Shown here piece by piece: positions 11,040-22,138 of a stretch of DNA of 64,000 bases. Position numbers and translations under genes: made by a program. The stretch comes from Maniola hyperantus (taxonomy: Eukaryota > Arthropoda > Insecta > Lepidoptera > Nymphalidae), in NCBI RefSeq assembly GCF_902806685.2, contig NC_048561.1:4959157-5023156 (forward strand), read 5' to 3'. The notes beneath the pieces were generated by a model. The model made no database searches, was not told the DNA's origin, and saw only the letters and a list, made by a program, of their open reading frames with translations. Each line of letters begins with the position of its first letter. The first letter of the stretch is position 1.

Positions 11040-11253
11040 TTCAGTGAGAAAGAGATGAAGACAGACAACAGATGATAGCAAGACTGTTAAAAACAACGCT
11101 ACAGCAGACTATTTTGCAGCTAAAAAACAGTGCTTTGATGCAAAATTAAATAATATTAACTTGGAAAACGAAAAATACAAATGAAAAAATGCGCAGTTAG
11201 TTTTACAAATCCAAAAACTGCAACTAGAATTATTAGATAAAGGAGTTGTATAA
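11040..11253 (+). pseudogene. Myb/SANT-like (MSANTD-type) protein C-terminal relic
   Basis: The + strand shows DYFAAKKQCFDAKLNNINLE followed by a leucine-rich coiled-coil, LQIQKLQLELLDKG, then a stop. This pattern ends many MSANTD-type or transposon-borne Myb/SANT proteins. At least one internal stop (near 11185) is present. No DNA-binding part was found upstream. Confidence 0.35.
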
Positions 11254-11271
11254 TACATTGATTTGTTTTGG

Positions 11272-11508
11272 TTAGTTTTTTTTTTCTAAATAATTAAATC
11301 GCGGTGAAGTTTCTTTGGTAGTATTTTTCTGGCTGGTATCCACTGGATTTTGTTTGGACAGAAATTTTATCTGATTTTGGAGCTCCAATATTTGCTTTTC
11401 CATAGTAGTAATGATGAGCTGAAGTTCCTCATTTTCCTCCTTTTTTTCGGAGAATGCTTTAAAAAGCATATGCTCCGTTTCCGTTATTAATTTAATTTCC
11501 GTACTCAT
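11272..11508 (-). CDS. Small coiled-coil ORF, unknown
   Basis: An ATG at 11508 opens 78 codons with a heptad-like E/L/K-rich segment (EELQLIITTMEKQILELQNQ). A TATAAATAG box-like sequence lies just upstream on the - strand (about 11517-11525). No family is recognised. It could be the start of a degraded transposon gene or a chance ORF; there is no visible splice partner. Confidence 0.25.
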   Translation of the reverse strand: MSTEIKLITETEHMLFKAFSEKKEENEELQLIITTMEKQILELQNQIKFLSKQNPVDTSQKNTTKETSPRFNYLEKKN

Positions 11509-11539
11509 AGTTGCAGTATATAAATAGTATACACTCAAC

Positions 11540-13030
11540 TTTTGAGAGTTCAGTGGTTCTTATGCCCTTCTCATTGTGAGAGGAGACCCAGCCACGCTCA
11601 ATAGATAAAATAAATAGGTTTACTTCAAAATTTGCTACTGAAAATAATTACTTAAGGACAGCTCTTTCTTGGGCATTTGAGACTTCACTATTTAAATCCT
11701 CAAAAAATACTATCTTCTGGTAGTAGATCTACTTCTGCAGGAAGCTCCTAAGTAAGTTATTGTAAGTAAATAAGTGTAAGTTATTGTTCCTACAAATGTT
11801 GTGTAATACTGAAGTGGCAATTTTTACTGCTTGGGTTTTTGGTAAAGATAAGCGCAACGTCATAGCCTTGAAGAAATCATATGTAATTTAAGTAATTTAA
11901 CACTATCAACAGTATATTAGGCTGTCAAACACTCACATGGTGATTGGATACGTATATGTTTTGCCCCTTTCAGCAGACGTGAGCTTTCCAACCTGACGGA
12001 TAGATTTTGGGGCGAGGACTTTTTGGTGTCTGTGCACGCAACTGACGCCAGTCCGGCGGTAGGTGCCGTCCGGCGTTTAAGGACTTCCCCCTATACCTTC
12101 ATTTTGTACGATGTGTTCCGTTTGGGTAGCTTTGTTTTTTGTTAATTTTAACACTTTAAAACATTTTGATGTTGTGTTAGTTCGTCCTCAATGGATTCAA
12201 TGGATTGTTCTTCTGCTAATTCATCTACGTGTCGTACAGTGCAGAGAGATATCGTGTAGTTTTCCGCAGAAAAGTTTTTGAAATTCTGATTTTCTATAAC
12301 CTTAATATTAAGATTGCCTAATTGCATCCTAACATTCAAAGAAAACCATATTTACCAAATTACAAAATAACGGATTGCTTCAAGATCCGGCCGCAAACCG
12401 ATTCCTCTGTTTTTCCCCTTATTGTGTCAGTTTCGAGTTTCAACAAAGAATAATTTGGAGGTTAACTTAAATTGTCGTATCAATTTTAGATTATTTCTCA
12501 CATAAATTGCAGAATTTTTATAAAAATCAGTTAGTAATTAGTTTATATTAACGTTATTAAGCCTTGCTACAGCAAAATGAGCGAGGCATTTATAAAAAGT
12601 CTCGTCAAAAAGCGTGGATCCATAAAAGCAAAATTAACACAGTTTTCATAATTTCTTACACTTCTAGAAAGCAATGAATCGTTGAGTGAAGTGCAATTTA
12701 AAGAGTTAGAGTAACGTTAACGGACCTTTACATACATCAATTTCAACACGCAAATTAATAAAATAAAAACTCAAGATTCCACGAAAACCATCCGCGATCG
12801 CGCACATCCGCGCCAAGAAGAAAAAAGTTTCGATACTTACCAGCGCCTCACCAACTGTATCTTGACCGTAGCACATCTTAGAACATTAAATATTCCTGCG
12901 ATGCGTTTACTTGATCGGCACTGAATACAATTCTATTGGCATAATTTGGAGTAAGTCGCTTATGTTCGGCTTCTTGCTCGGACCATTCTTTCTTCTTTTT
13001 TACATACCTTTGTAATGTGATGAAATTATC
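11540..13030. other. No confident gene; probable TE debris
   Basis: A 63-codon frame on the - strand (12148-12339) and a GC-richer patch at 11960-12110 stand out, but neither shows a recognisable domain. Position between two BEL/Pao fragments suggests degraded retroelement interior (inference). Confidence 0.35.
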
Positions 13031-13037
13031 TTGTTTT

Positions 13038-13415
13038 TCATTTCAACAGCTCACTGTGTGGAAGCCCACAACTATCTATACTGCACAGAGCAGGGCACGC
13101 GCTACGCTCGTGTTTCTCGTTTAGCAAACGACCAAAACAATAGTTGTTTTCCTTCACGAATCGCCATCTTTCTTTACGCAAGGCTCTTTTGAAGATTCTG
13201 CAATCTGGCAGTGAATGTATTCCTTTCTTGCAAAATTTACATTTGTTATCTGAGTAAGAAGCTAAAAGTACCGCGCGGGATTTTCCTTCAAATATTTTCT
13301 CTGATGTAGTGGATTCGAATTTCTTATGAGTGACACCCACTACGGATATCATTTCCGCTTCTTTTTGTAAAAATCTCGCTAACAACTGTAATTTATATGC
13401 GTCCTTGTTCAAATC
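13038..13415 (-). pseudogene. BEL/Pao gag zinc-knuckle region relic
   Basis: The - strand has CKFCKKGIHSLPDC, then KERWRFVKENNYCF, then HERSACPALCSIDSCGLPHS. In BEL/Pao gag a C-x2-C-x4-H-x4-C knuckle is followed by K-E-R-W-x-x-x-K-x-x-x-x-C-F-x-C-L and a second Cys/His cluster ending C-G-x-x-H-H. The second cluster has lost a cysteine (CFGRLL), so it is a relic. About 124 codons are open. Confidence 0.75.
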
Positions 13416-13600
13416 TGCTCTGGGCTTCTCAAATAGTCATCCTTATTTAGGGCTTGTAATATGGATACGAAATTATTTATTTTAGTAGAAAATGTTATTA
13501 AGTCAGTTTGATAGTTGACTGGCAAAGGCTAGAGCTTTTTAATTTTATGCCGCTCCGCGTTTTTACGTCCGCTTCGTCAATGGCAATATGATGGATATAT

Positions 13601-13892
13601 TGTAATATGTACGAATTGTCAGTTTAAACGTAGCATGTTCATATTAGCTGTAACATAAAAATGCAACTCCTCAATATATCAAAGTAGGTTGCCTGCACAT
13701 CGGATTGAAAGAGAGGTGATGCAAAATTATGTAGGTTTGGTAGTTAAGCAATAAGATTTAAACAATAGTATGTAAGATTTAATTATTGTTATTGTTAGTC
13801 CATAAGCGAGAGTAGATCATAAGCCGGCTCTCAATAAACATCTTTCACCGTTGCCGCATTTAATTATTACCATACGGCCACAACATATCTCA
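13601..13892 (+). mobile_element. 292-bp LTR, copy 1, followed by a primer-binding-like site
   Basis: Begins TGTAATATGTACGAATTGTC and ends ACAACATATCTCA. AATAAA at about 13834 sits in the expected place for a polyadenylation signal. A near-identical 292-bp copy lies at 24670-24961; by eye they differ at one base (about 13737). TGGCGACCCTTGCCAGTC follows directly at 13893 and has the position and GC-rich look of a tRNA primer-binding site, so this is a 5' LTR. The downstream internal region is short and lacks coding motifs. Confidence 0.85.
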
Positions 13893-14245
13893 TGGCGACC
13901 CTTGCCAGTCGGTGCATGCCTAATCTAAGTGCGTGCACCGGCTGGGCACCGATCAAGGTGAAGACTACACAATTTTCAAAAGAATATTATCAAGATTCAA
14001 GACTCAATTAGAACAAAAAGAAGAAAATAATTCCACGACCTATATTAAAAATCAAGAAACACTAACATCAAGAAATAAGCCAAAAAAAAAAAATGAATCG
14101 CTTATGAACAGAAGACATCTCAAGCTTCATTGATCGGCCCAGCATCATCGTGCGTCCAGGGTTATCCCGGCCAAAACTAGGAGGTGTCCAGGGTATTCCC
14201 GGCCCAGTTCGAGGAGTCCAGGGTTTTCCCGGCCCATTAAGATGC
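13893..14245 (+). other. Leader-like sequence with GTCCAGGG..CCCGGCC triplicate
   Basis: After the primer-binding-like site comes a purine-rich stretch with a short open frame (13933-14133), then three copies of a GTCCAGGGTTATCCCGGCC-type motif (14155-14235). Probably the untranslated leader of the LTR element. No gag motif was found before the sequence changes character. Confidence 0.4.
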
Positions 14246-14249
14246 AGTA

Positions 14250-16015
14250 AAGAAGAGGCGCAGACTCCAGACCTCCGGACCTGATGACCAAAACGTTAAC
14301 GAAAGTTAAAGTATGTGCAATTTATCTCTCGTAATGGGCAAATAGGTAGAATGTGTAGCTATTGTAATTTTTTTTCTTGGGTACCTAGTTAATTTAATTT
14401 TGTACGTAGGTTAGGTAAATATTGGTTTTTTATAACAAATAATACTTGTTCCACTATCTACTAATAAATTCCATTCGTGCTTTATTAGTAAGATTTTATA
14501 TAGTGTGTAGGATAGTTTAAAATAATAATAGATAATTAATAAATGAATAGGTCCTTAATTATTTCGTAAATATTCGGTGTTAAAATCGAAATATAATAAT
14601 TCAGAGAATTATAACGGTGTCATCGCGTGGTCAACGACACACGCGTACCCGAACATTTTGTTTTGTTATACGAGACAATGGTTTTGCTCGAGATGCAATT
14701 TGCAAATACAAGGAAATGAATATGAAATAAGGAGAAATTTTTCCTTACAGACGTTTTTCGTCTAGTTTCGTGCTAGTTTTGACGATATAAGACTATACCG
14801 GTTTTGACAAGTTAGGACTCTGCAAACCAAAGGCTTGATCACCCTTCGGCTGTAGAAGTGCTATAGGTATAAAATATACAATTATTTTTTTAGATTGAGA
14901 CATACTGACGTAGGAAGATGATTGTTATTTATTTATTTGGACGCGATGTTTTGCGCATATTTAGTACCTCCTCATTCAACTATATGTTTGTCTAGACTCT
15001 TGATCATTATCTACCGCGCTGGTGTTAGTGAAAGACCTAGAATTTTTATGAAAAGTTGAATGTTATTGAAATACTTATTGAAAGAAATAAGTTTGATGAA
15101 GATTATAAGTGTTATGAAAAATGCTCGCAAGCATGTTATGTTAAATATTTATTAGGAGAGTATGCGCCGCGTTTGTTGATTTGTTTATTTATTTGTATTA
15201 TGTGAAGAAGTAACTTGAAAGGAAGATGAAGACTAGGAGAGATTTATTTTGACTGTCCAGGAAATATGAATACCTGAGATGTTTACTTAATAATAGGTAT
15301 TATTATGGGTTATAGAATAGAAACCTTATATTTACCGTCTTACGACGATGCTATACGACAGCTGTACAGTTAGTACAAGATTGAACAATGCATTTATCGT
15401 TTATCGTTTCGTTTACTCCTCACGGTCAATGTTTACGTATTGTCCGGCAGTATGAGTTGGCCATAACAGTCAGTATTGGACTCATCGAGTAAAAGAAATA
15501 GTAAACGTGATGGTCCAACTCTCGCCACAATTTGTCTCTCTTACACGTTCGCAAAAAAAGGGGGACAGATATACGCTGCCATTTTGTTGAGTTTGGCATT
15601 TATTATTTCGTTTATTGACGTTTTTGACAGATTGACAATGACAGATTGACAGCGTGACAATGACAAACAAGTGACAGTCCACCACTTAGTCTATGGTGTG
15701 TGTGTCTATGGTAATTTGTCTAAGATCACTAAAAACCTCAAGAAACTTGTGTCCAGAGCCAAATTTTCATCAGATTAAATAAAAAGTTACCGCTTTCTAG
15801 TCTGTTACTCTGTCATTGTCAGTAAAAAAATAAATCAAAACAAACCAACGAAACCAACATAACCTTTTATCATAACTGAAACTGAGAGTTGAGACTGAAA
15901 CAAACGGAACAATCGCTTTAGTTTTAACTAGAAAACTGAAGTTTTACTGATTATTAGGTATATATTATTGTACGTAATACAACTTTGTAGAAACAACTTC
16001 GACAAGGAAGCTGAC
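14250..16015. other. No gene seen
   Basis: AT-rich, with only short chance frames. TGACAGATTGACAG-type short repeats occur near 15625-15675. Nothing identifiable. Confidence 0.45.
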
Positions 16016-16267
16016 AGAAAAATAAGCTGGGCTGGGCAGCATTTGGAAAATTGCGTCAAGTCTTCAATTCGTCGATACCCCAAAGCCTAAAGACGAAAGT
16101 CTTTAATGAATGTGTCCTACCTGTGATGACGTATGGTGCTGAAACGTGGACACTGACAGTTGGCCTTGTCCACAAGTTCAAAGTCGCTTAGCGGGCTATG
16201 TTGGGTAACTCTGAGGGACAAAATCCGTAACAACGAAATCCGTTGGATGACCAGAGTGACTGACATA

Positions 16268-18730
16268 TAGGGTTGCCAGATGTGTTGAAAAAAAAAAACC
16301 GGACCAGTTTTTAATTTTAATATTATTAACATAAAATTAACTTACCTAAAAAGGTAACTTTCTATCTTAACTAAATTTACATTGAATAAGAAAAAAAAAA
16401 CGATCAAAAGAGAAGAGAAAATCATTATTTCCAATAACAGTAGGTAAATCTACTTAAACTTTTTTAATATATTTTGTATTAGATGCCACTGCTTTCAATA
16501 AAGATGTATTGTCTGAGATGGCATCTTTGAATTCAGTGCAACTAGCAGATATATTAAAGAAAACGCACAATTCACTCTTCACAGTATTAACGGCGAGACG
16601 ATTTCTTTCGTCTGTCCATACATTTCCCATGACGCTAAAGATTCGTTCCACAAAAGCATTAGATATGGGAATACTACACACATACTGCACTATTTTCAAT
16701 AAATTAGGCGCTGCTTCGTTGGTAAAAAACTTGCACCACATATTAATAGAGTTTCCTTCAAGTGAAGAGAAAACACTTTGAAGTGCAGCCAGTTCTTCAT
16801 AAATGTTTTCAGGGGGATTTTGCTGCTTCCATGGAGACAATGACCATAACTCAATCAATTGATCCAGCGTAGGAAATCTTCCGCATTCGAGATCTAAACA
16901 ACTAAATGCCTTATAATTGTTATTTTCAAAAGAATACCACTGTTCTATATATGCTAGTGCTCTTTGGTAAACTATTAGAGCGTTTTTAGTAAATTCTCTT
17001 GATTGATTTTCTGAAAGATAGCCTTGTCTTAATGCCATATGAACTTTCATTCCGAAATGTTTGTCACTTATTTTCTTTGCAATACTGTCCCGGAATTTCA
17101 CCATTATATTGTGCAAATGAAATGCTGCTGTGGTACGTTTTTCTAACAAAAGTAAAATTTCTTGAAAAGAAGCCATAAAATTATGAGTGAAATATAAATA
17201 TAATTCATTGTAAGTAGGAGTGGTTTCACTTGCAATTTCGTCTACTTGATCAGACAAGATAGCCCAAAGAGCCCTAGGACAATTATCAGAACCTTGTTCT
17301 AAGAAGTACCTTTTCAATGGTCCCCACGACAAAAGCATCCTATCAAGAGCTTTAAACAAACTAAGCCATCTTGTAGGAACATGTCGTATAACTTCTCTGT
17401 ATTCGCTCTCAAAGAAATCAAAGCACGCCTTCAACTCTTCTCGTTTCTTCGCGGAACAAGAAAACTCTGCAAATACTTTCATCACTATATTTTCGACATC
17501 AACAGGCATTACTTTCAAAGCGATTTTTGCGCAGTTGTGAAATATGTGGTCATTACAGTGAGCAGCTATAATTTCATTATTTTCTTCAGATTTTAGCTTT
17601 TGAAAAACGGAATTATTAACTCCAAAATTTACAGAGGCATTATCTGCTCCATATGCTGTTACTCTACTCCACGACAGTTGTGAATTATTCATGACTTGAC
17701 ATAATTGTTCCTTAATAGATCTTGAATCTTCGAATGAGTCTTCATAAAAGTCCAAAATTTTATGACAAATACCGTTTCTTGGTGAGAAATATTGAATCGC
17801 AACTGGAAAGAACTTTCTGTTTCCTTTATTAGAAGCATCGGTAGCAATGGAAAACGGAACTTCATTCTTTAAATCCTCCTGCACAAGTTCCATCGAATAT
17901 GGATATAAAACTTGGTTTGCGATAGCAGTACATTTAGTGCGTCCTCCTGTCATTTGCTTTACGATATCTGAATCTATAATTATTTTTTTTAAAACTTTAA
18001 ATGAGCAATCTTGAGCAAGATACGAAATATGGTGCTTGATACCATGATAAACTTCAGTCAATTCGGCAATACTAACTTTTTCACTTTGTGCGCTGCCTTT
18101 TCGTGTAAAGAAAGAACTCATTCGCTGAGACATGGCTGCAGCACTTTCTGAATCTTTGTGCTTCTTTGACGCAGCATGATGCGTTAATGCTTTCAAGCCA
18201 TCATAAGCCACCGTGAACTTATTTTTACACAATTTGCAGTAGCCTTTTGTGTTGTCTTCGTAACATTTATTTAACCACGAAAATCGAGATTCCCAGTCAA
18301 CATTATAGTGGCAAACCCTTCTTACTTTTTTAGGTGGAGTTTCTTTACTTGTTGATGCTTCCTCGTCTTCCATTTTGATTGACAAAGCCACACACAAACA
18401 AGATAACGATGAAACACAGCACAGGAAACAAAATATAATAACAATAATAACACGCTGCAAGCGTCGCTAAAAATACTTTAGGGCGCGACTACTTTCACTT
18501 GTAACTATTAAGCGACTGAAGTGAAACAAGTGCGTGGGAGCGGGTCGGGGGTGGCGGGCGGCGCGTCGAACGAAGCGTTCGAGAGTGGTTTAAGCGCCAG
18601 GTGAATGAACTACTCGTAATTTTTACTAAAACCGGACAATCTTTTGTCCGGTTTACCAAGATTTTCTTGACTGGACAAGCATAAAGAAAAACGGACTGTC
18701 CGGTCGAAAACCGGACATCTGGCAACCCTA
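16268..18730. mobile_element. hAT DNA transposon, complete, 2463 bp
   Basis: Ends are TAGGGTTGCCAGATGT and its exact reverse complement (16 bp), flanked by the perfect 8-bp duplication CTGACATA (16260-16267, 18731-18738). ACCGGAC motifs recur just inside both ends. It contains a single long transposase ORF on the - strand with no stop. Perfect duplications and an open frame point to a young, possibly autonomous insertion in an old RTE LINE. Confidence 0.95.
16454..18373 (-). CDS. hAT transposase, 640 codons, apparently intact
   Basis: The ATG at 18373 (MEDEEASTSK) is chosen; the frame is open about 29 codons further but without an ATG. Domains in order: a BED-type zinc finger with C-x2-C and H-x4-H (GYCKLCKNK ... 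HHAASKKH, about residues 40-65); an RNase H-like core with D in IATDASNKG, D in AYGADNASVN and the conserved HCNDHIFHN; a helical insertion with TRWLSLFKAL; and the C-terminal hAT dimerisation block SIPISNAFVERIFSVMGNVW (about 580-625). Length is usual for the superfamily. Acts in the nucleus on the 16-bp ends of its element. The closest hAT subfamily is not determined. Confidence 0.92.
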   Translation of the reverse strand: MEDEEASTSKETPPKKVRRVCHYNVDWESRFSWLNKCYEDNTKGYCKLCKNKFTVAYDGLKALTHHAASKKHKDSESAAAMSQRMSSFFTRKGSAQSEKVSIAELTEVYHGIKHHISYLAQDCSFKVLKKIIIDSDIVKQMTGGRTKCTAIANQVLYPYSMELVQEDLKNEVPFSIATDASNKGNRKFFPVAIQYFSPRNGICHKILDFYEDSFEDSRSIKEQLCQVMNNSQLSWSRVTAYGADNASVNFGVNNSVFQKLKSEENNEIIAAHCNDHIFHNCAKIALKVMPVDVENIVMKVFAEFSCSAKKREELKACFDFFESEYREVIRHVPTRWLSLFKALDRMLLSWGPLKRYFLEQGSDNCPRALWAILSDQVDEIASETTPTYNELYLYFTHNFMASFQEILLLLEKRTTAAFHLHNIMVKFRDSIAKKISDKHFGMKVHMALRQGYLSENQSREFTKNALIVYQRALAYIEQWYSFENNNYKAFSCLDLECGRFPTLDQLIELWSLSPWKQQNPPENIYEELAALQSVFSSLEGNSINMWCKFFTNEAAPNLLKIVQYVCSIPISNAFVERIFSVMGNVWTDERNRLAVNTVKSELCVFFNISASCTEFKDAISDNTSLLKAVASNTKYIKKV

Positions 18731-18884
18731 CTGACATAGCCCAACGAATTAGAAATCTGTACTGGCAGTGGGCAGGCCACGTCTGCCGCAGAACCGATGG
18801 GGCAGACGTGTTCTGAAGTGGAGACCGCGTATCAGCAAGCGCAGTGTGGGACGACCTCCAACCCGCTGGACTGACGACCTTAAG

Positions 18885-20000
18885 TAAGTTTACTCTCTCT
18901 CTTCGGATCACGCTCACATAATGTACTAATTACTAGGTAATACAAATCTCTTGATCTGAATTTGGACACATAGACAAGTGGCCAGGTTTGAAGAGTATAG
19001 TTAAATCATAACATAACTTCATATGTACCTACCTACTTAAATAATTACTGTCTACTAGGAACCTAGCATTAAATGAGTTCAAAAAGGGCTGAGCCATCAT
19101 TAATAATTATATTTGTTAGAACAGTTTTGACTACTGACCGCTTGATAAATGACAACACATTTTAGACATAATCTTGTGGTACACTGAAGTTAAAGTTGCA
19201 ATAAAACATCTAGGTAATCTATTACAGAAAGGCAACTCTTTAATAATCAATTCAGTTTTCTTTGTTTAAGACATGTAATTAAGTTCGGGACCTTGAGTTT
19301 GAGCTGTATTTTAGTGTATGTATAAAGGTTATCTGTCTATCTATCTGCTGGCTTTTTACAGCTCATCCGTTCAACCAATTTTGACAAAAGGTACAAAGAT
19401 CTTTCATCCTGGGGATGGATATAGCCTATTTTTAAATAAACTAGGCTCTGAAAATCGAACAGTTCCCACAAGATAAATGAAGTTGCGAGTATAAATTATT
19501 TAGTGTGGAGCTTTGTTACATGCTGGAGAAGGAGATAGGCTACTTTTACCCTTTAAATCAGCGCGGATAAAGTCACGGGCATCATCTACTTATTAATTAA
19601 TATTATAAATAAAACTTAGACCTCATTAAGATAGATAGTAAAATAAGAAGAATAGTTCTTGTCTAATTAGCAATTTAAAAAATTAAAGATCAATAATTTC
19701 TATTTTTTCAGTGATAACTGTGGACCAGTTAGTTACGTTATGTTAACAGCCTGTGAATGACCACACCACCTGCCTAATCCACTTTGTTAGAAGAATGCAA
19801 GTTGATTTTGCTGCATCAAGACTACACTCTACAGAATCCTCATAAGTCATCTAAGTGCAGTAACACTGCGCAACAAACTACAGTTTTATAACAATATAAA
19901 AATTTAATAGTAAATAAAATGTTTTTTGTCTCTGCTTTTCTATTATGAACATAGTGTTTTTATAGCTAGTCATGCCATAAGATTCTTTTATAGGCATTTT
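18885..20000. other. No gene; contains an old interspersed repeat
   Basis: 19330-19600 resembles a worn copy of the lepidopteran repeat with ATCTGTCTATCTATCTGCTGGC, CGTTCAACCAATTTTGAC and GATAGGCTACTTTTACCC. The rest is unremarkable AT-rich DNA. Confidence 0.4.
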
Positions 20001-20329
20001 AATTCATACCTACATACAACGGGCTAGCTTTTGAGACTTGCCGCCTTGATGGAGAAAAGAAGAGGAGATAGGGACGTTCCGGAGTCTCTGGATTCATCCA
20101 TACAAAACGTGAGTGAGTCTCTGGCTGAAGGAGTGAAGGGGTTGACTTACCCCGCCGCCCCCTACCGAGGCTGTTTTAAGTCAATGACAATTTTATCAAA
20201 ATTAAAAATCATTTAAAAAAGTATACATCCCCGGCGGAAAATCACTCCTTCCAAGGGAATGATTTCCCTCCCCTCCCTTTTACCTCAGCTACCCCCATCA
20301 AGGCTGCACGTTTCAAAATGTTCATACAA

Positions 20330-21530
20330 ATAAACAAAATTGAAAATTGCCTGTTACGTTCTCAATAAGCTCATAATTAAAAAAATTGTGAGCTAATCTT
20401 TGAAGTGTTGAACCGATTTTGATGAGACTTGGTGCACAAACAGTTGGGGACAGTGTGGCTAATTCTGTTAGACGAGGTCTAAATGTATTGCTATCCTTTT
20501 CTGCAGTGCAGGGAGCTTATGAAAGGAACAGCAATACACATAAACCTGTCATTTTAATTTAGTTTTGATCATAGATTCCCGGAAATATCCAGGCAGGCAA
20601 ATTCCAGAATACTTTTTAACTATTATTAGTATCATCTGAAAACTCACTTTTTTTAGGATGAAATAAAACAAATTAAATTCTTTTGTTTAAATTTAAATTA
20701 GATACTATAAGTAGGTAGGTATGCGTATAAGTATTTTACATCAGCTGTAAAATTCATAAGGTGTATTTAAGTAGGTACATCATAAACAGTTCAAATTATA
20801 TAGGTATTCTACAAGTCTGATGACCCCCAGGTTAGTTGCAGTCTTGACTCTTGAATTAAGTTAGGTTCTAGTGGCCCTAGCTTAGGTAGCTGGAAGATAG
20901 GCAACATAATCTGGTAAGTATAGGTTAGGTACCATAGATGATCTGCAACCTGAAAATAATAATTTATTTTAGAAAAATACTTAATATAATAAGCTAGCTA
21001 AATTTGGTAGGTAGGTCCATTTCATACAAAATTTTACTAACTTATACCCTTCTATACTAGATTGTGCCCGCGATTTTGTCCGCGAGGACTACACAAATTT
21101 CAATTAGATAGATCAGTCAGTCAGCTTTTCCTTTTTTATATATAGATAAATTAAGTACCTACTTTCTTGTTTGTGAATGGATGCAAGTAATGGTAGGTAG
21201 TAGGTAGGTATTTTCTGTTATTGTATGTATGTTTCTTAATATACCTGGTAGGTAGGTACCTACCTAGGTTTCTATTCTGGTGAAAAAATGGGTTGATTTT
21301 ATCAGATGTAGGTACCAACTTATGTGTATAATTGAATCATAAATTAATGTAAGTAGGCACCTACTTAGTAGGAAATTTGAGCCACACGTTTGATGTACCT
21401 ACCCATAAGGCTTAGAATAATATTATGTAGGTATTAGGTACCTAGGTATAGGTAGGTAATAAATTGTGCATATCTTACCTTTGCCTCAATGATCAAGGTG
21501 TGACATACTCTTTGTGATCGATCTTACAAC
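20330..21530. other. TAGGTAGGTACCTACC-rich spacer
   Basis: From about 20700 to 21460 the motif GTAGGTAGGTA and its complement recur many times, a composition typical of lepidopteran intergenic DNA. No ORF of interest. Confidence 0.6.
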
Positions 21531-21573
21531 GCTACAAGTAAATGCATTCTGCGAGCTATATGTATGGATGGCT

Positions 21574-22008
21574 ATCGCTGCACAAAATGATTCATCCGAG
21601 ATGCACTATTATCATTATCTATCATTTTAGCCTGTGGATGTCTGTCTTCTACATCCAATCATCGCTGCACAGAATGATTCATCCGAGATGCACTATTATC
21701 ATTATCTATCATTTTAGCCTGTGGATGTCTGTCTTCTACATCCAGTCATCGCTGCACAAAATGATTCATCCGAGATGCACTATTATCATTATCTATCATT
21801 TTAGCCTGTGGATGTCTGTCTTCTACATCCAGTCATCGCTGCACAAAATGATTCATCCGAGATGCACTATTATCATTATCTATCATTTTAGCCTGTGGAT
21901 GTCTGTCTTCTACATCCAGTCATCGCTGCACAAAATGATTCATCCGAGATGCACTATTATCATTATCTATCATTTTAGCCTGTGGATGTCTGTCTTCTAC
22001 ATCCAGTC
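21574..22008. repeat. 87-bp minisatellite, five units
   Basis: Units start at 21574, 21661, 21748, 21835 and 21922 with ATCGCTGCACAAAATGATTC and are almost identical. A 156-codon frame runs through it on the + strand only because 87 divides by 3; the repeated peptide is hydrophobic and matches nothing recognised. Scored as non-coding. Confidence 0.93.
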
Positions 22009-22138
22009 TTGAGGCATCCTCATTCAGCCACTTCACGTTAGGTACCTACTCTATAATATGAACGGTCCATCGGTCGGTACCCCACTAGGTACTTGTAGGT
22101 ATGCTGTGGTACCAAATCTCAACTCAGTAGGAACGCAG

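Larger units (their letters stand above)
16022..18880 (+). pseudogene. RTE-type LINE reverse transcriptase C-terminus, split by a hAT element
   Basis: The + strand before the hAT element reads SLKTKVFNECVLPVMTYGAE, WTLT, then DKIRNNEIRWMTRVTDIA. After the element it continues AQRIRNLYWQWAGHVCRRTD. These are the closing motifs of the RTE-like LINE common in Lepidoptera. Removing 16268-18730 and one CTGACATA copy restores VTDIAQRI, so both halves are one older LINE copy. Stops and frameshifts show it was already dead. Confidence 0.85.

Noticed and set aside
18495..18917. 140-codon - strand ORF
   Set aside because: Spans the right end of the hAT element and its flank; no domain.
21542..22012. 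156-codon ORF
   Set aside because: Frame through the five-unit 87-bp array.
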